Assembly (NCBI GenBank): GCA_947441075.1
Contig: CANESK010000010.1
Span: 1-35,363, forward strand
Length of the DNA: 35,363 nt
From: Verrucomicrobia subdivision 6 bacterium
Lineage (GTDB): Bacteria > Verrucomicrobiota > Verrucomicrobiia > Methylacidiphilales > Verrucolacustridaceae
Reading direction: 5' to 3'
In this document: positions 8,024 through 16,726 of the stretch, in pieces
Layout: each line of letters starts with the position of its first letter
Numbering within the stretch: the first letter of the stretch is position 1
Made by a program: the position numbers and the translations under genes
The notes under the pieces: model-generated
The model's database searches: none
What the model saw: only the letters and a program-made list of their open reading frames with translations
What the model was told of the DNA's origin: nothing

Positions 8024-8914
8024 TTATTTAGAGACAATCCACTCCAAGATACCCTTCTGGGTGTGTAGCCGGTTTTCTGCCTGATCGAAAATATCCTGCG
8101 ACCGCTCTTCTAAAAGTTGCACGCTAATTTCTTTGCCCCGATACGCGGGCAGACAGTGCAAGACCAAAGCATCTTTCTTGGCCTTGGCCACCAACTTCTG
8201 ATTGATCTGATACGGAGCGAAAAGTTTTTCCCGCATTTCCGCCTCCGCCTCTTTGCCCATAGAAACCCACACATCCGTGTAGAGGACATCTGCTCCCGAA
8301 GCCGCTTCTTCAGGATCCTCTGTCCACGATACCCCATCGCCCGTTTTCGCAGGCCGGAACTCCTTCGGAGCTCCACAAGCTAAGGAAAATCCAAAGATCT
8401 TCGCCGCCTCGACCAGAGACCGCGGCACATTGCAGGCCGCATCACCGATGAAAGCAATTTTCTTGCCCCGAATCGCACCCCGCTTCTCTTCAATTGTAAA
8501 GATATCACTTAGAATCTGGCACGGATGCTCATCATCCGTTAGGGCATTGATCGTTGGAATCTTGGCAAACTCCGCAAACTCCACCACGTCTGCCTGAGCA
8601 AAGGTCCGAATCACCGCGCCATGCACCATCCGACCCATTACTCGCGCGGTATCCCGCACCAACTCCCCCCGCCCCAACTGAATCTCCGCAGCACTTAGAA
8701 AAGTCGGCACTCCGCCCATCTCACGAATGGCCACTTCAAAAGATACCCGCGTACGAGTCGACGCCTTAGTAAAAATCAACGCCCAGATTTGCCCGGCTAA
8801 GGCCTCACTCGCAGAGCACTTCTTTCCCCTGTTTTTCTTCGCAGCTTGGGCAAGGCCCAAAATAATTCGCGCCTCCGCCTCTTTCATTCCTTCCAACTTC
8901 AAAAGATGTTTCAT
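8024..8914 (-). CDS. argF: Ornithine carbamoyltransferase
   Basis: A 296-residue enzyme converting ornithine and carbamoyl phosphate to citrulline. It carries the carbamoyl-phosphate motif STRTR (residues 52-56), HPCQ (130-133) and the ornithine-side motif HCLP (253-256), plus DVWVSMGKE. I chose the ATG at 8914, giving MKHLLKLEGM, because it matches the family N-terminus and overlaps the argD stop by four bases (ATGA). A longer open frame reaching 9115 lies inside argD and has no family resemblance. The protein is slightly shorter than the ~305-335 of many homologues. It probably forms an operon with argD, and perhaps ispH downstream. Confidence 0.95.
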   Translation of the reverse strand: MKHLLKLEGMKEAEARIILGLAQAAKKNRGKKCSASEALAGQIWALIFTKASTRTRVSFEVAIREMGGVPTFLSAAEIQLGRGELVRDTARVMGRMVHGAVIRTFAQADVVEFAEFAKIPTINALTDDEHPCQILSDIFTIEEKRGAIRGKKIAFIGDAACNVPRSLVEAAKIFGFSLACGAPKEFRPAKTGDGVSWTEDPEEAASGADVLYTDVWVSMGKEAEAEMREKLFAPYQINQKLVAKAKKDALVLHCLPAYRGKEISVQLLEERSQDIFDQAENRLHTQKGILEWIVSK

Positions 8915-10131
8915 AGGGTCTCCTCCACTTTTTTTAGCGCCTCTTGCACCTCTTCTTTTGTCACAGAATAAGGCGCAAGGAACCGCAAAACATCCGAACC
9001 CGCGGGCACCACCAATAACCCTTTCCCAGACAACGCCTCCGCAACCTCGCCATGCGTCCTTCCCTTTACCGTCACCCCCACCATTCCACCAAATCCCCGA
9101 ACCTCTCCCACCCAACCTTTTCCAGAAAGTCTTCCTAAACCCTTTTTCAGCTCCTCCCCCCTCTCTTCAATGTTTTTATCCAACTTTTCCTCTTCAATAA
9201 TATTCAGAATCTCCAGCGCTACCGCACAAGCCAAGGCGCCTCCCCCATAAGTTGTCGCGTGCGTTCCTGGAGTGAGCACCTCCGCCAGTCGACTACCAAA
9301 CCAAACCGCCCCAATCGGAAAACCACCCCCAAGGCTTTTCGCCATGGAAACAGCATCGGGCAGGAAAGCCTCTTTAACCCCAGCATCCTCCAAAATTCGC
9401 TGATAACTCTGGAACCGACCCGTCCGATAGTGACCGCACTGCACCGAATCCATCAAAAGATAGATACCCTTCTCCTTTGCCAGCTTCTGCAAACCCAACA
9501 AATAGTCCGCCTGCGCAGGAAGAATCCCTCCCTCCCCCTGAATGCCTTCGATCATTACCGCCACCGTTTTTACTCCAATTGCTCTCTCCACCGCCGCCAA
9601 GTCATTGTACGGCACATAGACAAACCCAGGTAGAACAGGCCCAAAACCTTCCCTTAACCGCTCCTGACCGGAAGCCGCAATCATCCCCAAGGTCCGTCCG
9701 TGAAAAGAATTTATCGTGGTGATCACCTCATACCTACCCTCCTGCGCCCCAGCCTTCCGTACCGCCTTGATCATCGCCTCATTCGCCTCCGCCCCACTAT
9801 TACAGAAAAAGATTTTTCCAGGACCTGTCCTCTGGACTAATGCCTCGGCCAACTCTGCCTGCTTGGGGTGGAAGAAAAGATTCGAAACATGCACCAGCTC
9901 CTCCCCTTGCTTTTTCATCACCGCCGCTAACCGTGGATGAGCGTGGCCCAAGCAGTTCACCGCAATCCCACTGCCGAAATCCAAATATTCCTTCCCATCC
10001 GCATCCCACACCCTCGCACCCTTACCCCTTACTAGAACGGGCGCCATGGCCGACCGCTTATACGAAGGCACCACGTGCTGGGCGTAACCTGCCCGCACCG
10101 AATCTGACAGCTTCTGAGGATTTGTCTTCAA
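8911..10131 (-). CDS. argD: Acetylornithine aminotransferase
   Basis: A 406-residue class-III PLP aminotransferase. It carries FCNSGAEANEAMIKAVRK near 109-126 (phosphate and cofactor binding), SFHGRTLG near 142, the PLP lysine K265 in SMAKSLGGGFPIGA, and HATTYGG in the small domain. The genomic neighbour argF supports the acetylornithine role over other class-III activities. The usual D-E-V-Q before CG.GRTG reads DSVQCGHYRTG here (residues 228-238), so the Glu after the cofactor Asp is Ser. The Asp that binds the pyridine nitrogen is kept. The start codon is TTG, 50 bases after the DAHP synthase stop; no ATG occurs upstream of the conserved domain. Confidence 0.9.
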   Translation of the reverse strand: MKTNPQKLSDSVRAGYAQHVVPSYKRSAMAPVLVRGKGARVWDADGKEYLDFGSGIAVNCLGHAHPRLAAVMKKQGEELVHVSNLFFHPKQAELAEALVQRTGPGKIFFCNSGAEANEAMIKAVRKAGAQEGRYEVITTINSFHGRTLGMIAASGQERLREGFGPVLPGFVYVPYNDLAAVERAIGVKTVAVMIEGIQGEGGILPAQADYLLGLQKLAKEKGIYLLMDSVQCGHYRTGRFQSYQRILEDAGVKEAFLPDAVSMAKSLGGGFPIGAVWFGSRLAEVLTPGTHATTYGGGALACAVALEILNIIEEEKLDKNIEERGEELKKGLGRLSGKGWVGEVRGFGGMVGVTVKGRTHGEVAEALSGKGLLVVPAGSDVLRFLAPYSVTKEEVQEALKKVEETL

Positions 10132-10181
10132 GGTTAGATTTTAAACGTAAATTGCCTCTCGGCCAATCCCAACCCGCACCG

Positions 10182-11252
10182 TTACTTTGCCGCCCAACGC
10201 AATAACGACTCAGTCTGCTTCCAACCCATGCACGCGTCAGTGACCGAGACTCCGTACTGCAAGCCTGCCAAACCATTGGCAGGAATGTTCTGCCGTCCTT
10301 CCTGAAGATGGCTCTCCAGCATCAACCCCAAAATCCCTGGCGTGCCTGACTTCTTTTGTTCGATCACACTTTTCCAAGCCGTTTCCTGCTGGGTCGGCTC
10401 CTTCCCAGAATTGGCATGACTACAATCCACCATCACCCGCTCAGGCAACCCATGCTTCCTCAAGGAGTCTCGTGCCGAAGTCAAACTCGCAGGATCAAAA
10501 TTGGTCCGATCCCTCCCCCCGCGCAAAACAAGATGGGTCGAATGATTTCCTGTTGTCCGAATCACGCTGGTCGCTCCCTGTGCATCGATCCCCACAAAAG
10601 CATGGGCTGCTTTCGCCGAGAGCATCGCATCCACCGCTACTTGTAAACTCCCGTCCGTCCCGTTTTTAAATCCCACAGGCATGGAGAGTCCACTGGCCAT
10701 TTCCCGATGAGTCTGACTCTCTGTTGTCCTCGCCCCAATGGCGGCCCAACTCACCAGATCCGCCAGATACTGCGGCACTATCGGATCCAGAAACTCAGTT
10801 CCCGCAGGCACTCCCATCTCGTTAATCTCCGCCAACAGCTTGCGACCCGCCTTCAGCCCCCCCTCCAAGTCTAAACTGCCATCCAGGTACGGGTCATTGA
10901 TCAGGCCCTTCCAACCTACCGTCGTTCTCGGCTTCTCAAAATAAACCCGCATGACCAGCAAAAGCTTATCCCCAAGTTCCTCCCGCATCCGCGCAATCTG
11001 CCCCGCATATTCTAAAGCAGCGTCCCTCTCATGGATGGAGCACGGGCCCAAAACAATCAAAACCCGAGAATCTTTTCCCTCAAGCACCGCCTCCACCTCT
11101 TCCCGCGATTGCCGGACGGTTTTCTCCGCCTGTACTCCTATGGGAATCTCTTGCCGAAGCCTTGCAGGGGAAATGAGAGGTCTCACCTCCCGAACCCGAA
11201 GGTTGGTTAAAGGAGTTGCAGCTTGCGCCGTGGGTACAATGGCCATCCTCAA
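10182..11252 (-). CDS. 3-deoxy-7-phosphoheptulonate (DAHP) synthase, class I alpha type
   Basis: A 356-residue enzyme condensing phosphoenolpyruvate and erythrose 4-phosphate, the entry to the shikimate pathway. The motifs are those of the AroF/G/H type: LGPCSIHE (68-75), MRVYFEKPRTTVGWKG (101 onward), NDPYLDGS, EFLDPIVPQYL, IGARTTESQTHREMASGLS, GFKNGTDG, and DCSHANSGK near the C-terminus. Which amino acid inhibits it cannot be told from the sequence by eye, so I leave the symbol open. An alternative start ATG lies two codons later. It is the first gene of the leftward group DAHP synthase-argD-argF-ispH and diverges from pfkA. Confidence 0.95.
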   Translation of the reverse strand: MRMAIVPTAQAATPLTNLRVREVRPLISPARLRQEIPIGVQAEKTVRQSREEVEAVLEGKDSRVLIVLGPCSIHERDAALEYAGQIARMREELGDKLLLVMRVYFEKPRTTVGWKGLINDPYLDGSLDLEGGLKAGRKLLAEINEMGVPAGTEFLDPIVPQYLADLVSWAAIGARTTESQTHREMASGLSMPVGFKNGTDGSLQVAVDAMLSAKAAHAFVGIDAQGATSVIRTTGNHSTHLVLRGGRDRTNFDPASLTSARDSLRKHGLPERVMVDCSHANSGKEPTQQETAWKSVIEQKKSGTPGILGLMLESHLQEGRQNIPANGLAGLQYGVSVTDACMGWKQTESLLRWAAK

Positions 11253-11355
11253 ACCCTACCTGTTTCTCTTGGGTTTTGAAAACTCCGTTCCTTCAACCCT
11301 CCCGACAGCAATCTAACCTCGCTTTTTCTTACCATTTCGTCACGATCCACCCGTT

Positions 11356-12354
11356 ATGCTAAAGCGCATTGGCATCATCACCTCTGGAGGCGATTCCCCT
11401 GGAATGAATCCAGCGATTCGCTCCGTCACACGTACCGCCATCAATCTTGGCATCGAAGTTGTCGGAATTCAAAACGGTTACCAAGGTATATTCGACCGTG
11501 AATTTATGCCTCTTGGCGTAATCGAAGTCAGTGGTCGGATCAGGGATGCTGGCACCATTCTTTCCACCAGCCGTTGCCTCAAATTCCTTGAGGAGCACTC
11601 TCAGCTCGAAGCTATCGAGATTCTTAAGAAAGAAAATATTCAAGCCCTCCTCATTCTAGGCGGGGACGGCTCCTTGGCAGGAGCCGCCGCTCTTTCTAAA
11701 CATGGCTTTCGGGTTCTCGGGATTCCCTGCTCGATCGACAACGACCTCTCGGGAACCGAAATGTCCATCGGCGTCGATTCATGCCTCAACACCATCGTCC
11801 ATCTCATCGACATGATTAAAGCCACCGCCGCTTCTCATAACCGCTGCTTTGTCGTCGAGGTCATGGGTCGCAAACAGGGCTACCTTGCCCTGATGAGCGC
11901 CATCGCCTCAGGCTCCCAAATCGCCGTCATCCCTGAATTCCGCTGCGATATGGACTTAATCATCGAGAACCTCACCCGCCGTCGCCTCCGCCGCCATAAC
12001 AACAGTGTTGTCGTGGTTGCCGAAGGCGCCTGCACGGGGCAAAATTTCATGGAACGCCTCCTCGTCGCAGGAAAAGATAAATTACATCAAGAAGTCCGTC
12101 TAACCGTTCTCGGCCATTTACAGAGGGGATCTCCTCCAACTTTTTCCGATCGCTTTCTCGCTACCCGCATGGGCGAATTTGCCGTGCTTGCCTTGAATCA
12201 AGGAGAGCACGGCTCGATGGTCGGTCTCCTACGCAATCGAATGAACCTAACCGATCTGCAGGAGATTAAGGGCCATCGTCCCCACCTACCCGCCGACGCT
12301 ATCCGCCTTGCTCGCAATCTTGGCATGGAGGTCGGCATCCCCACCGAAGCCTAA
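11356..12354 (+). CDS. 6-phosphofructokinase (PfkA family)
   Basis: A 332-residue phosphofructokinase catalysing fructose 6-phosphate to fructose 1,6-bisphosphate. Visible: the glycine-rich GIITSGGDSPGMN at residues 6-18; GGDGS at 102-106, the form typical of ATP-users (PPi-users usually have GGDDT); the catalytic IDND around 127-130; MGRKQGYLAL; and the substrate segment LGHLQRG. The residue preceding SIDND is cysteine (PCSIDND), where E. coli PfkA has Gly (PGTIDND) and PPi-dependent enzymes usually Lys. ATP is thus the likely phosphoryl donor, but the substitution makes the assignment less than certain. It faces the cysteine desulfurase gene, 17 bases between stops. Confidence 0.9.
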   Translation: MLKRIGIITSGGDSPGMNPAIRSVTRTAINLGIEVVGIQNGYQGIFDREFMPLGVIEVSGRIRDAGTILSTSRCLKFLEEHSQLEAIEILKKENIQALLILGGDGSLAGAAALSKHGFRVLGIPCSIDNDLSGTEMSIGVDSCLNTIVHLIDMIKATAASHNRCFVVEVMGRKQGYLALMSAIASGSQIAVIPEFRCDMDLIIENLTRRRLRRHNNSVVVVAEGACTGQNFMERLLVAGKDKLHQEVRLTVLGHLQRGSPPTFSDRFLATRMGEFAVLALNQGEHGSMVGLLRNRMNLTDLQEIKGHRPHLPADAIRLARNLGMEVGIPTEA

Positions 12355-12375
12355 AAAGGGATCCGCTTTTTTTAG
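12351..12375. terminator. Possible bidirectional terminator between pfkA and cysteine desulfurase
   Basis: CTAAAAAG and CTTTTTTTAG flank a GGATCCG loop, so an A/T-rich stem can form with A- and T-runs on both sides. Both stop codons lie within the stem. The stem has few GC pairs, so this is only a candidate for a shared convergent terminator. Confidence 0.35.
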
Positions 12376-13505
12376 CGAAGTTTCGCCACCACCGCCGCCC
12401 AATCAGGGTCCGGGGTAAGATGACACCACGAAAAACGCATCGCTCCGATAATTTCATCCTTGGCTAATCTCATCGCTTTCAGCACATGACTTGGTTGGTA
12501 GCTGGAGGAAGTGCAGGCCGAACCATTGGAAACTGCCACCAGATCCCGGATCTTCACCATCCCTTCCTCCGCACTTATTCCTGGAAAGGAAAGATTCACC
12601 GTATGCGCGAGAACCTGCTCCTCCTCTCCGTGAATCTTTGGATGGAGAGGCTCGATCGCGCTGAGAAATCTCTCCCGAAAGGCACGGCACTTCGCCTCCC
12701 GCGCCTCGTGATCTATCGCCCCTATCTCCGCCGCGAGACCAAGCCCTGCAATTAAGGGTACCGGCAACGTCCCTGGCCGCAGACCATGCTCTTGTCCACC
12801 CCCATGCACCAGCGGTGCCAACGGAACTTTCTGCTTTCCGCGATGTCGCACCAGCAGCACCCCGACCCCTTTCGGTCCGTAAATCTTGTGCCCACTGGCG
12901 CTCAGTAGATCAATACGATGATTTTGCAAAGGCTCGATCAGCTTCCCGAAAGTCTGAGCCGCATCGACATGAAAATAAGCAGGATGATGCGCCAAGGCTT
13001 TAGCCACCTCGTCAATCGGCTGGATCACCCCCGTCTCATTATTGGCATGCATCAATGAAACCAAAAGCGTGGTGGGTCGGAGTAACGCAACAATCTTAGC
13101 CGCATCGACCCGACCATTTTTCTCAGGGGCGACCAAATCCACCTCAAACCCATCCTTGGCTAAAACATCGATCGGCTCCAGAACCGCCTTGTGCTCGAGG
13201 TGAGTACTGACGATATGGGTTTTTCCATGACGCCTGCCCCAATTTGCCAATCCGAGAATCGCCAAGTTATTACTTTCCGTTGCCCCACTAGTGAAAATCA
13301 CCTCGTCCGGCTTAGCCGCCAACAGGTCCGCGATCTGCTCTCGTGCCTTTTCCACTGCTTCTTTCGCACGCGCTCCGTAGCCATGGGTCCGACTCCCTTC
13401 ATTGCCGTACTCCTCTTCAAAGTAGCGACGAATCAACGCCCCCACCGCCGGTTCCAGTGGAGTGGTCGCATTACAATCGAGATAGACAGGGGACCCGATG
13501 GGCAT
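12372..13505 (-). CDS. Cysteine desulfurase, DndA-like
   Basis: A 377-residue class-V PLP enzyme taking sulfur from cysteine as an enzyme persulfide. It has VYLDCNATTPLEP at the N-terminus, FTSGATESNNLAI, HVDAAQ, the PLP lysine K207 in SASGHKIYGPKG, and the catalytic C331 in GSACTSSS. Several stretches resemble DndA, the desulfurase of DNA phosphorothioation, more than IscS: NEGSRTHGYGARAKEAVEKAR, HKAVLEP, GGGQEHGLRPGTLPVPLIAGLGLA. No dndB-E genes are nearby, so it more likely supplies sulfur for Fe-S clusters or tRNA thiolation, or for a dnd system elsewhere. The ATG at 13505 gives the family N-terminus. Assignment as a desulfurase is firm; the subfamily is from memory. Confidence 0.9.
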   Translation of the reverse strand: MPIGSPVYLDCNATTPLEPAVGALIRRYFEEEYGNEGSRTHGYGARAKEAVEKAREQIADLLAAKPDEVIFTSGATESNNLAILGLANWGRRHGKTHIVSTHLEHKAVLEPIDVLAKDGFEVDLVAPEKNGRVDAAKIVALLRPTTLLVSLMHANNETGVIQPIDEVAKALAHHPAYFHVDAAQTFGKLIEPLQNHRIDLLSASGHKIYGPKGVGVLLVRHRGKQKVPLAPLVHGGGQEHGLRPGTLPVPLIAGLGLAAEIGAIDHEAREAKCRAFRERFLSAIEPLHPKIHGEEEQVLAHTVNLSFPGISAEEGMVKIRDLVAVSNGSACTSSSYQPSHVLKAMRLAKDEIIGAMRFSWCHLTPDPDWAAVVAKLR

Positions 13506-13665
13506 AAGGGATGGAGTATGCCCGAAAATCTACCCTTTTCCAACTCTCTCCGTCCGTTACTTTGCCGAACACCACCCTTTGGGCGCCCGTCGTGTTTTCC
13601 TCCGTATCCAACCAACTTCCCTGAGTTTGTCACCTAACCCATTTTCAGCCTAAGCTATCGCCTTC

Positions 13666-13737
13666 GCCGGAGTAGCTCAGTGGTAGAGCATCTGTTTCGT
13701 AAACAGAGGGTCACGGGTTCAACCCCCGTCTCCGGCT
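13666..13737 (+). tRNA. tRNA-Thr (anticodon CGT)
   Basis: A full cloverleaf can be drawn over 72 nt: acceptor GCCGGAG/CTCCGGC, D-arm GCTC/GAGC, anticodon stem TCTGT/ACAGA around loop TTCGTAA (anticodon CGT, reading ACG, Thr), and T-arm ACGGG-TTCAACC-CCCGT. The discriminator base is T and no CCA is encoded. The next gene starts 47 bases later. Confidence 0.95.
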
Positions 13738-13784
13738 CGCTGCCCTAGTTGGCAACTTCGCCCCTTCTGCCTTACGATTGTCCC

Positions 13785-15230
13785 GTGCCCAAAACCACCC
13801 ACTCCTTGGAAATCCGCATCCTCATTGGCGGAAAACTCGTTTCGGGCGAGGGCGAACCTCATCCCGTCCTCAATCCACGCACGGGTGAACTCCTAGCCGA
13901 AATTCCAGAAGCTACGCCCAAACAGATCGATCAGGCTGTGCACGCTGCCGAAAAAGCATTCCTCACGTGGGGCCGTACCACCCCAGGGGAGCGCGCCAAC
14001 TTACTTCTCAAGATTGCCGACAAAATCGACGCCGACGCAGAGCACTACTCCGATCTGGAATGCCGCAACTGCGGCAAACCTCGCCACCTTTTCCTCGCCG
14101 ATGAAATTCCCGCCGCCAGCGACTGCTTTCGATTCTTTGCTGGAGCCGCCCGCTGCACCACCGGCCCCTCCGCCGGAGAATACATGGCAGGGTACACTTC
14201 CATGCTCCGTCGTGATCCAGTGGGAGTCGTCGGCTCGATTGTTCCATGGAACTACCCACTGATGATGGCCGCCTGGAAACTCGCTCCTGCCCTCGCGGCG
14301 GGAAATACCATTGTCCTCAAAGCCTCGGAAATCACTCCTCTCACCGCCCTCTATCTCGGTCGCCTCTTAGCCGATATCCTCCCTCCCGGCGTAGCGAATA
14401 TCGTCACGGGGCGCGGTCCCACCACGGGCCAAGCCCTCATCACTCATCCCCTCGTCCGAATGGTTTCTCTCACGGGTAGCATCTCGACCGGAACTCATGT
14501 CCTCGCGGCTGCTGCCGCCAATATTAAACGAACTCACCTCGAACTTGGTGGTAAAGCTCCCGTAATTGTTTTCGACGATGCCGATCTTACCGAACTCGTC
14601 GCCGCCGTCCGCAAGTTCGGCTTTTACAATGCAGGCCAAGACTGCACCGCCGCCTGTCGCATCTACGCAGGTCCTAAAATTCACGATGACCTTGTGAGCG
14701 AACTCGGTAAAGCGGTGGCTTCACTTCGATACAACAACCCTAAGGATGAGAACAATGACCTCGGTCCCTTAATCTCCGCCGCCCATCGCGATCGTGTTCT
14801 CGGCTATGTCTCCCGCGCCACAGGCACCCAACACATCAAGAAAGTGACCGGAGGATCCTCGGTCACTGGAAAAGGATTCTATTTTGAGCCCACACTTCTT
14901 TCTGGAGCTCATCAAGAAGACGAGATTGTTCAACAGGAAGTCTTCGGTCCCGTCGTATCTGTGACCAAGTTTAAAACACCCGATGAAGTAATCCGCTGGG
15001 CCAACGATTCAGAATACGGTCTCTCCTCCTCGGTCTGGACCTCTGATCTAGCCAAGGGCATGAGAGTCGCATCTGCCCTCCGCTACGGATGCACCTGGAT
15101 CAACACTCACTTCATGCTCGTCAACGAAATGCCCCACGGAGGACTCAAACGCTCTGGCTACGGCAAAGATCTCTCCGTCCTTGCCCTCGAGGACTACACC
15201 ATTCCTCGTCACGTCATGATCAAGCTTTAG
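13785..15230 (+). CDS. patD: Gamma-aminobutyraldehyde dehydrogenase (PatD-like)
   Basis: A 481-residue NAD-dependent aldehyde dehydrogenase, most like E. coli PatD (YdcW), which oxidises 4-aminobutanal to GABA in putrescine breakdown. It shares characteristic stretches: LESRNCGKP-like [67 protein letters not shown] (general-base Glu near 252), [14 protein letters not shown] (catalytic Cys near 287) and [16 protein letters not shown] chose the GTG at 13785, since an in-frame TTG at 13749 lies only 12 bases after the tRNA and adds residues unlike the family. Betaine aldehyde dehydrogenase activity is an alternative. The 3' end overlaps the convergent flavoprotein gene by 11 bases. Confidence 0.85.
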   Translation: MPKTTHSLEIRILIGGKLVSGEGEPHPVLNPRTGELLAEIPEATPKQIDQAVHAAEKAFLTWGRTTPGERANLLLKIADKIDADAEHYSDLECRNCGKPRHLFLADEIPAASDCFRFFAGAARCTTGPSAGEYMAGYTSMLRRDPVGVVGSIVPWNYPLMMAAWKLAPALAAGNTIVLKASEITPLTALYLGRLLADILPPGVANIVTGRGPTTGQALITHPLVRMVSLTGSISTGTHVLAAAAANIKRTHLELGGKAPVIVFDDADLTELVAAVRKFGFYNAGQDCTAACRIYAGPKIHDDLVSELGKAVASLRYNNPKDENNDLGPLISAAHRDRVLGYVSRATGTQHIKKVTGGSSVTGKGFYFEPTLLSGAHQEDEIVQQEVFGPVVSVTKFKTPDEVIRWANDSEYGLSSSVWTSDLAKGMRVASALRYGCTWINTHFMLVNEMPHGGLKRSGYGKDLSVLALEDYTIPRHVMIKL

Positions 15231-16161
15231 ATCCGAGTATCTTTTCTGCTGTATCCTTGCCGCTGCGCCAGACCGACTCCAGTCGGGAGTCCACTTGCGA
15301 ATCCCCACAAAGATAAACTCCTTTGGGTAACTCCCCAGGATAACCCGTAGCTTTTTCGCGTCTTGCGTATCGCCAGCGGTGGCTCATCACCCGACCCCGC
15401 TTCGTGGCATCCACCCCATAAGCTTTTTCGAAACGCGACTGCAGATCTGCTACCCACTCTTCAGGTTTTTTCTCAAGATTCTCTCGGCTGTACTTCGCTG
15501 AAGTCTGAATCACATAAACCGTACTCCCATCCGTCACTCGCCCCACCTTGGCATTTTCACACGCCACCCAGCTCAACGGATCCTCGCCGCTCGGATCAAT
15601 CTGAGCGTAGACCGCACCACTCCACCCGCCCCCATACTCCAGTAGCGCCGTTAAATTAGGTTCATACCCAACACCATCCTGAGACCCACCCAGTATCTTT
15701 GCGCTTTGCGGCCAAGGAGCGGAACTTACCACCACATCATACCTATCCCCCGCCACCTCCCACTCCTTGCCAACAAAGGTCACCGCCCCAACCTCTACCT
15801 CCTTTCGTATCTCCAATCCATCGGCCAGCATCGCGCCTAAGCGATTATTGCCGCTACCGATATAAAATCTTTCTTCACCCTCCCGATAGACCTCTCCCAT
15901 TTTCCCATTGATCAAAATAGGAAAGGAAATTGTTTTTAACTGAGCACCCGCCACTTTCCCTATCTCTTTTCGAAGAACAGGGTCTCGCAAGGTAAAATAC
16001 TGTGCGCCCGTATCCACGATATGCTCTCCGAATTTCCGAGTAGCACAGCGGCCCCCAAGACTACGCGACTTTTCCAATACGATGACCTCTTGCCCACCTG
16101 CGACAAGGTGCTTAGCACATACCAGTCCACTAATCCCTGCTCCGATTACCGCTATCTTCAT
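15220..16161 (-). CDS. FAD/NAD(P)-dependent oxidoreductase, renalase/amine-oxidase-like
   Basis: A 313-residue flavoprotein with an N-terminal dinucleotide-binding fold: [17 protein letters not shown] (GxGxxG) ending in the acidic [16 protein letters not shown], and then [12 protein letters not shown], as in renalase-like and bacterial amine-oxidase-like proteins. The C-terminal part has [27 protein letters not shown], the second FAD-contact segment. Substrate is unknown; bacterial relatives such as RenU-type enzymes oxidise isomeric dihydro-NAD(P) forms, which I mention only as a possibility. Transcribed towards patD. The 142-bp space to the next divergent gene contains an inverted repeat. 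Confidence 0.8.
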   Translation of the reverse strand: MKIAVIGAGISGLVCAKHLVAGGQEVIVLEKSRSLGGRCATRKFGEHIVDTGAQYFTLRDPVLRKEIGKVAGAQLKTISFPILINGKMGEVYREGEERFYIGSGNNRLGAMLADGLEIRKEVEVGAVTFVGKEWEVAGDRYDVVVSSAPWPQSAKILGGSQDGVGYEPNLTALLEYGGGWSGAVYAQIDPSGEDPLSWVACENAKVGRVTDGSTVYVIQTSAKYSRENLEKKPEEWVADLQSRFEKAYGVDATKRGRVMSHRWRYARREKATGYPGELPKGVYLCGDSQVDSRLESVWRSGKDTAEKILGSKA

Positions 16162-16228
16162 TCACTCTTTTGCCAGATCACACACATTTTCTCCAGCCAT
16201 GAAATAATCACTTTGCCTGGAAAGCATT

Positions 16229-16250
16229 CCTACATTCTTGGGAATGTGGG
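16229..16250. promoter_or_regulatory. Inverted repeat in divergent intergenic region
   Basis: CCTACATTC and GAATGTGGG flank a TTGG spacer, pairing over nine positions with one G-T mismatch. It lies between the divergent renalase-like and YkgJ-like genes, 67 bases from the former's start and 53 from the latter's. It could be an operator or an RNA hairpin in the leader of the rightward genes. Confidence 0.3.
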
Positions 16251-16303
16251 AACGCCAAAGCCCACCTTTTCCAATTGAGCTTTTTTGGCTAGATTGAGGC
16301 AAC

Positions 16304-16726
16304 TTGAAAGCCACCCTCGATGCCGTCCGCGCCATCTACGCCGACCTCGCCCAACGTCCCGTCCAGCGCGACTGCCTTCGTCGCACCGAATGCTGCCAAT
16401 TTAAACTCACTGGGCGCACCCCCCATCTTACCCGCGGCGAGGCCCTTCTCGCCGCTCATGGTTTTCGGGCCTCAGGTCGAAAAACTCTGCCCACCCCCAC
16501 CGACGGTTCCTGTCCCTTTCTCCAACCCAAGACCCAAAAGTGCCTCATCTATGAGACGCGCCCCTTTGGTTGCCGTACCCACTTCTGCCAAGCCGCTGGC
16601 GGTCCCATGGATCGCAAAGATGTTCTCGATCTCATTCGCCGACTCGAGACCATTGATACCAATCTCGGTGGCGATGGATCCCACTCCCTGCCTCAGGCCG
16701 TGGATTGGGCTCTCGAAAACCCATGA
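16304..16726 (+). CDS. YkgJ-type cysteine cluster protein
   Basis: A 140-residue protein with cysteines spaced as in the YkgJ/CxxCxxCC (UPF0153) metal-binding family: DCLRRTECCQFK near residues 24-33, CPFL near 69, CLIYETRPFGCRTHFC around 79-94. These proteins are predicted to bind zinc or an Fe-S cluster; no reaction is known for most. The start is a TTG at 16304, giving MKATLDAVRAIY; no ATG is available upstream of the cysteine cluster. The stop overlaps the ATG of the next gene by four bases, so the two are probably translated together. Confidence 0.8.
   Translation: MKATLDAVRAIYADLAQRPVQRDCLRRTECCQFKLTGRTPHLTRGEALLAAHGFRASGRKTLPTPTDGSCPFLQPKTQKCLIYETRPFGCRTHFCQAAGGPMDRKDVLDLIRRLETIDTNLGGDGSHSLPQAVDWALENP

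Noticed and set aside
8915-9115. N-terminal extension of argF
   Set aside because: It overlaps argD and lacks family resemblance; the ATG at 8914 matches the ArgF start.
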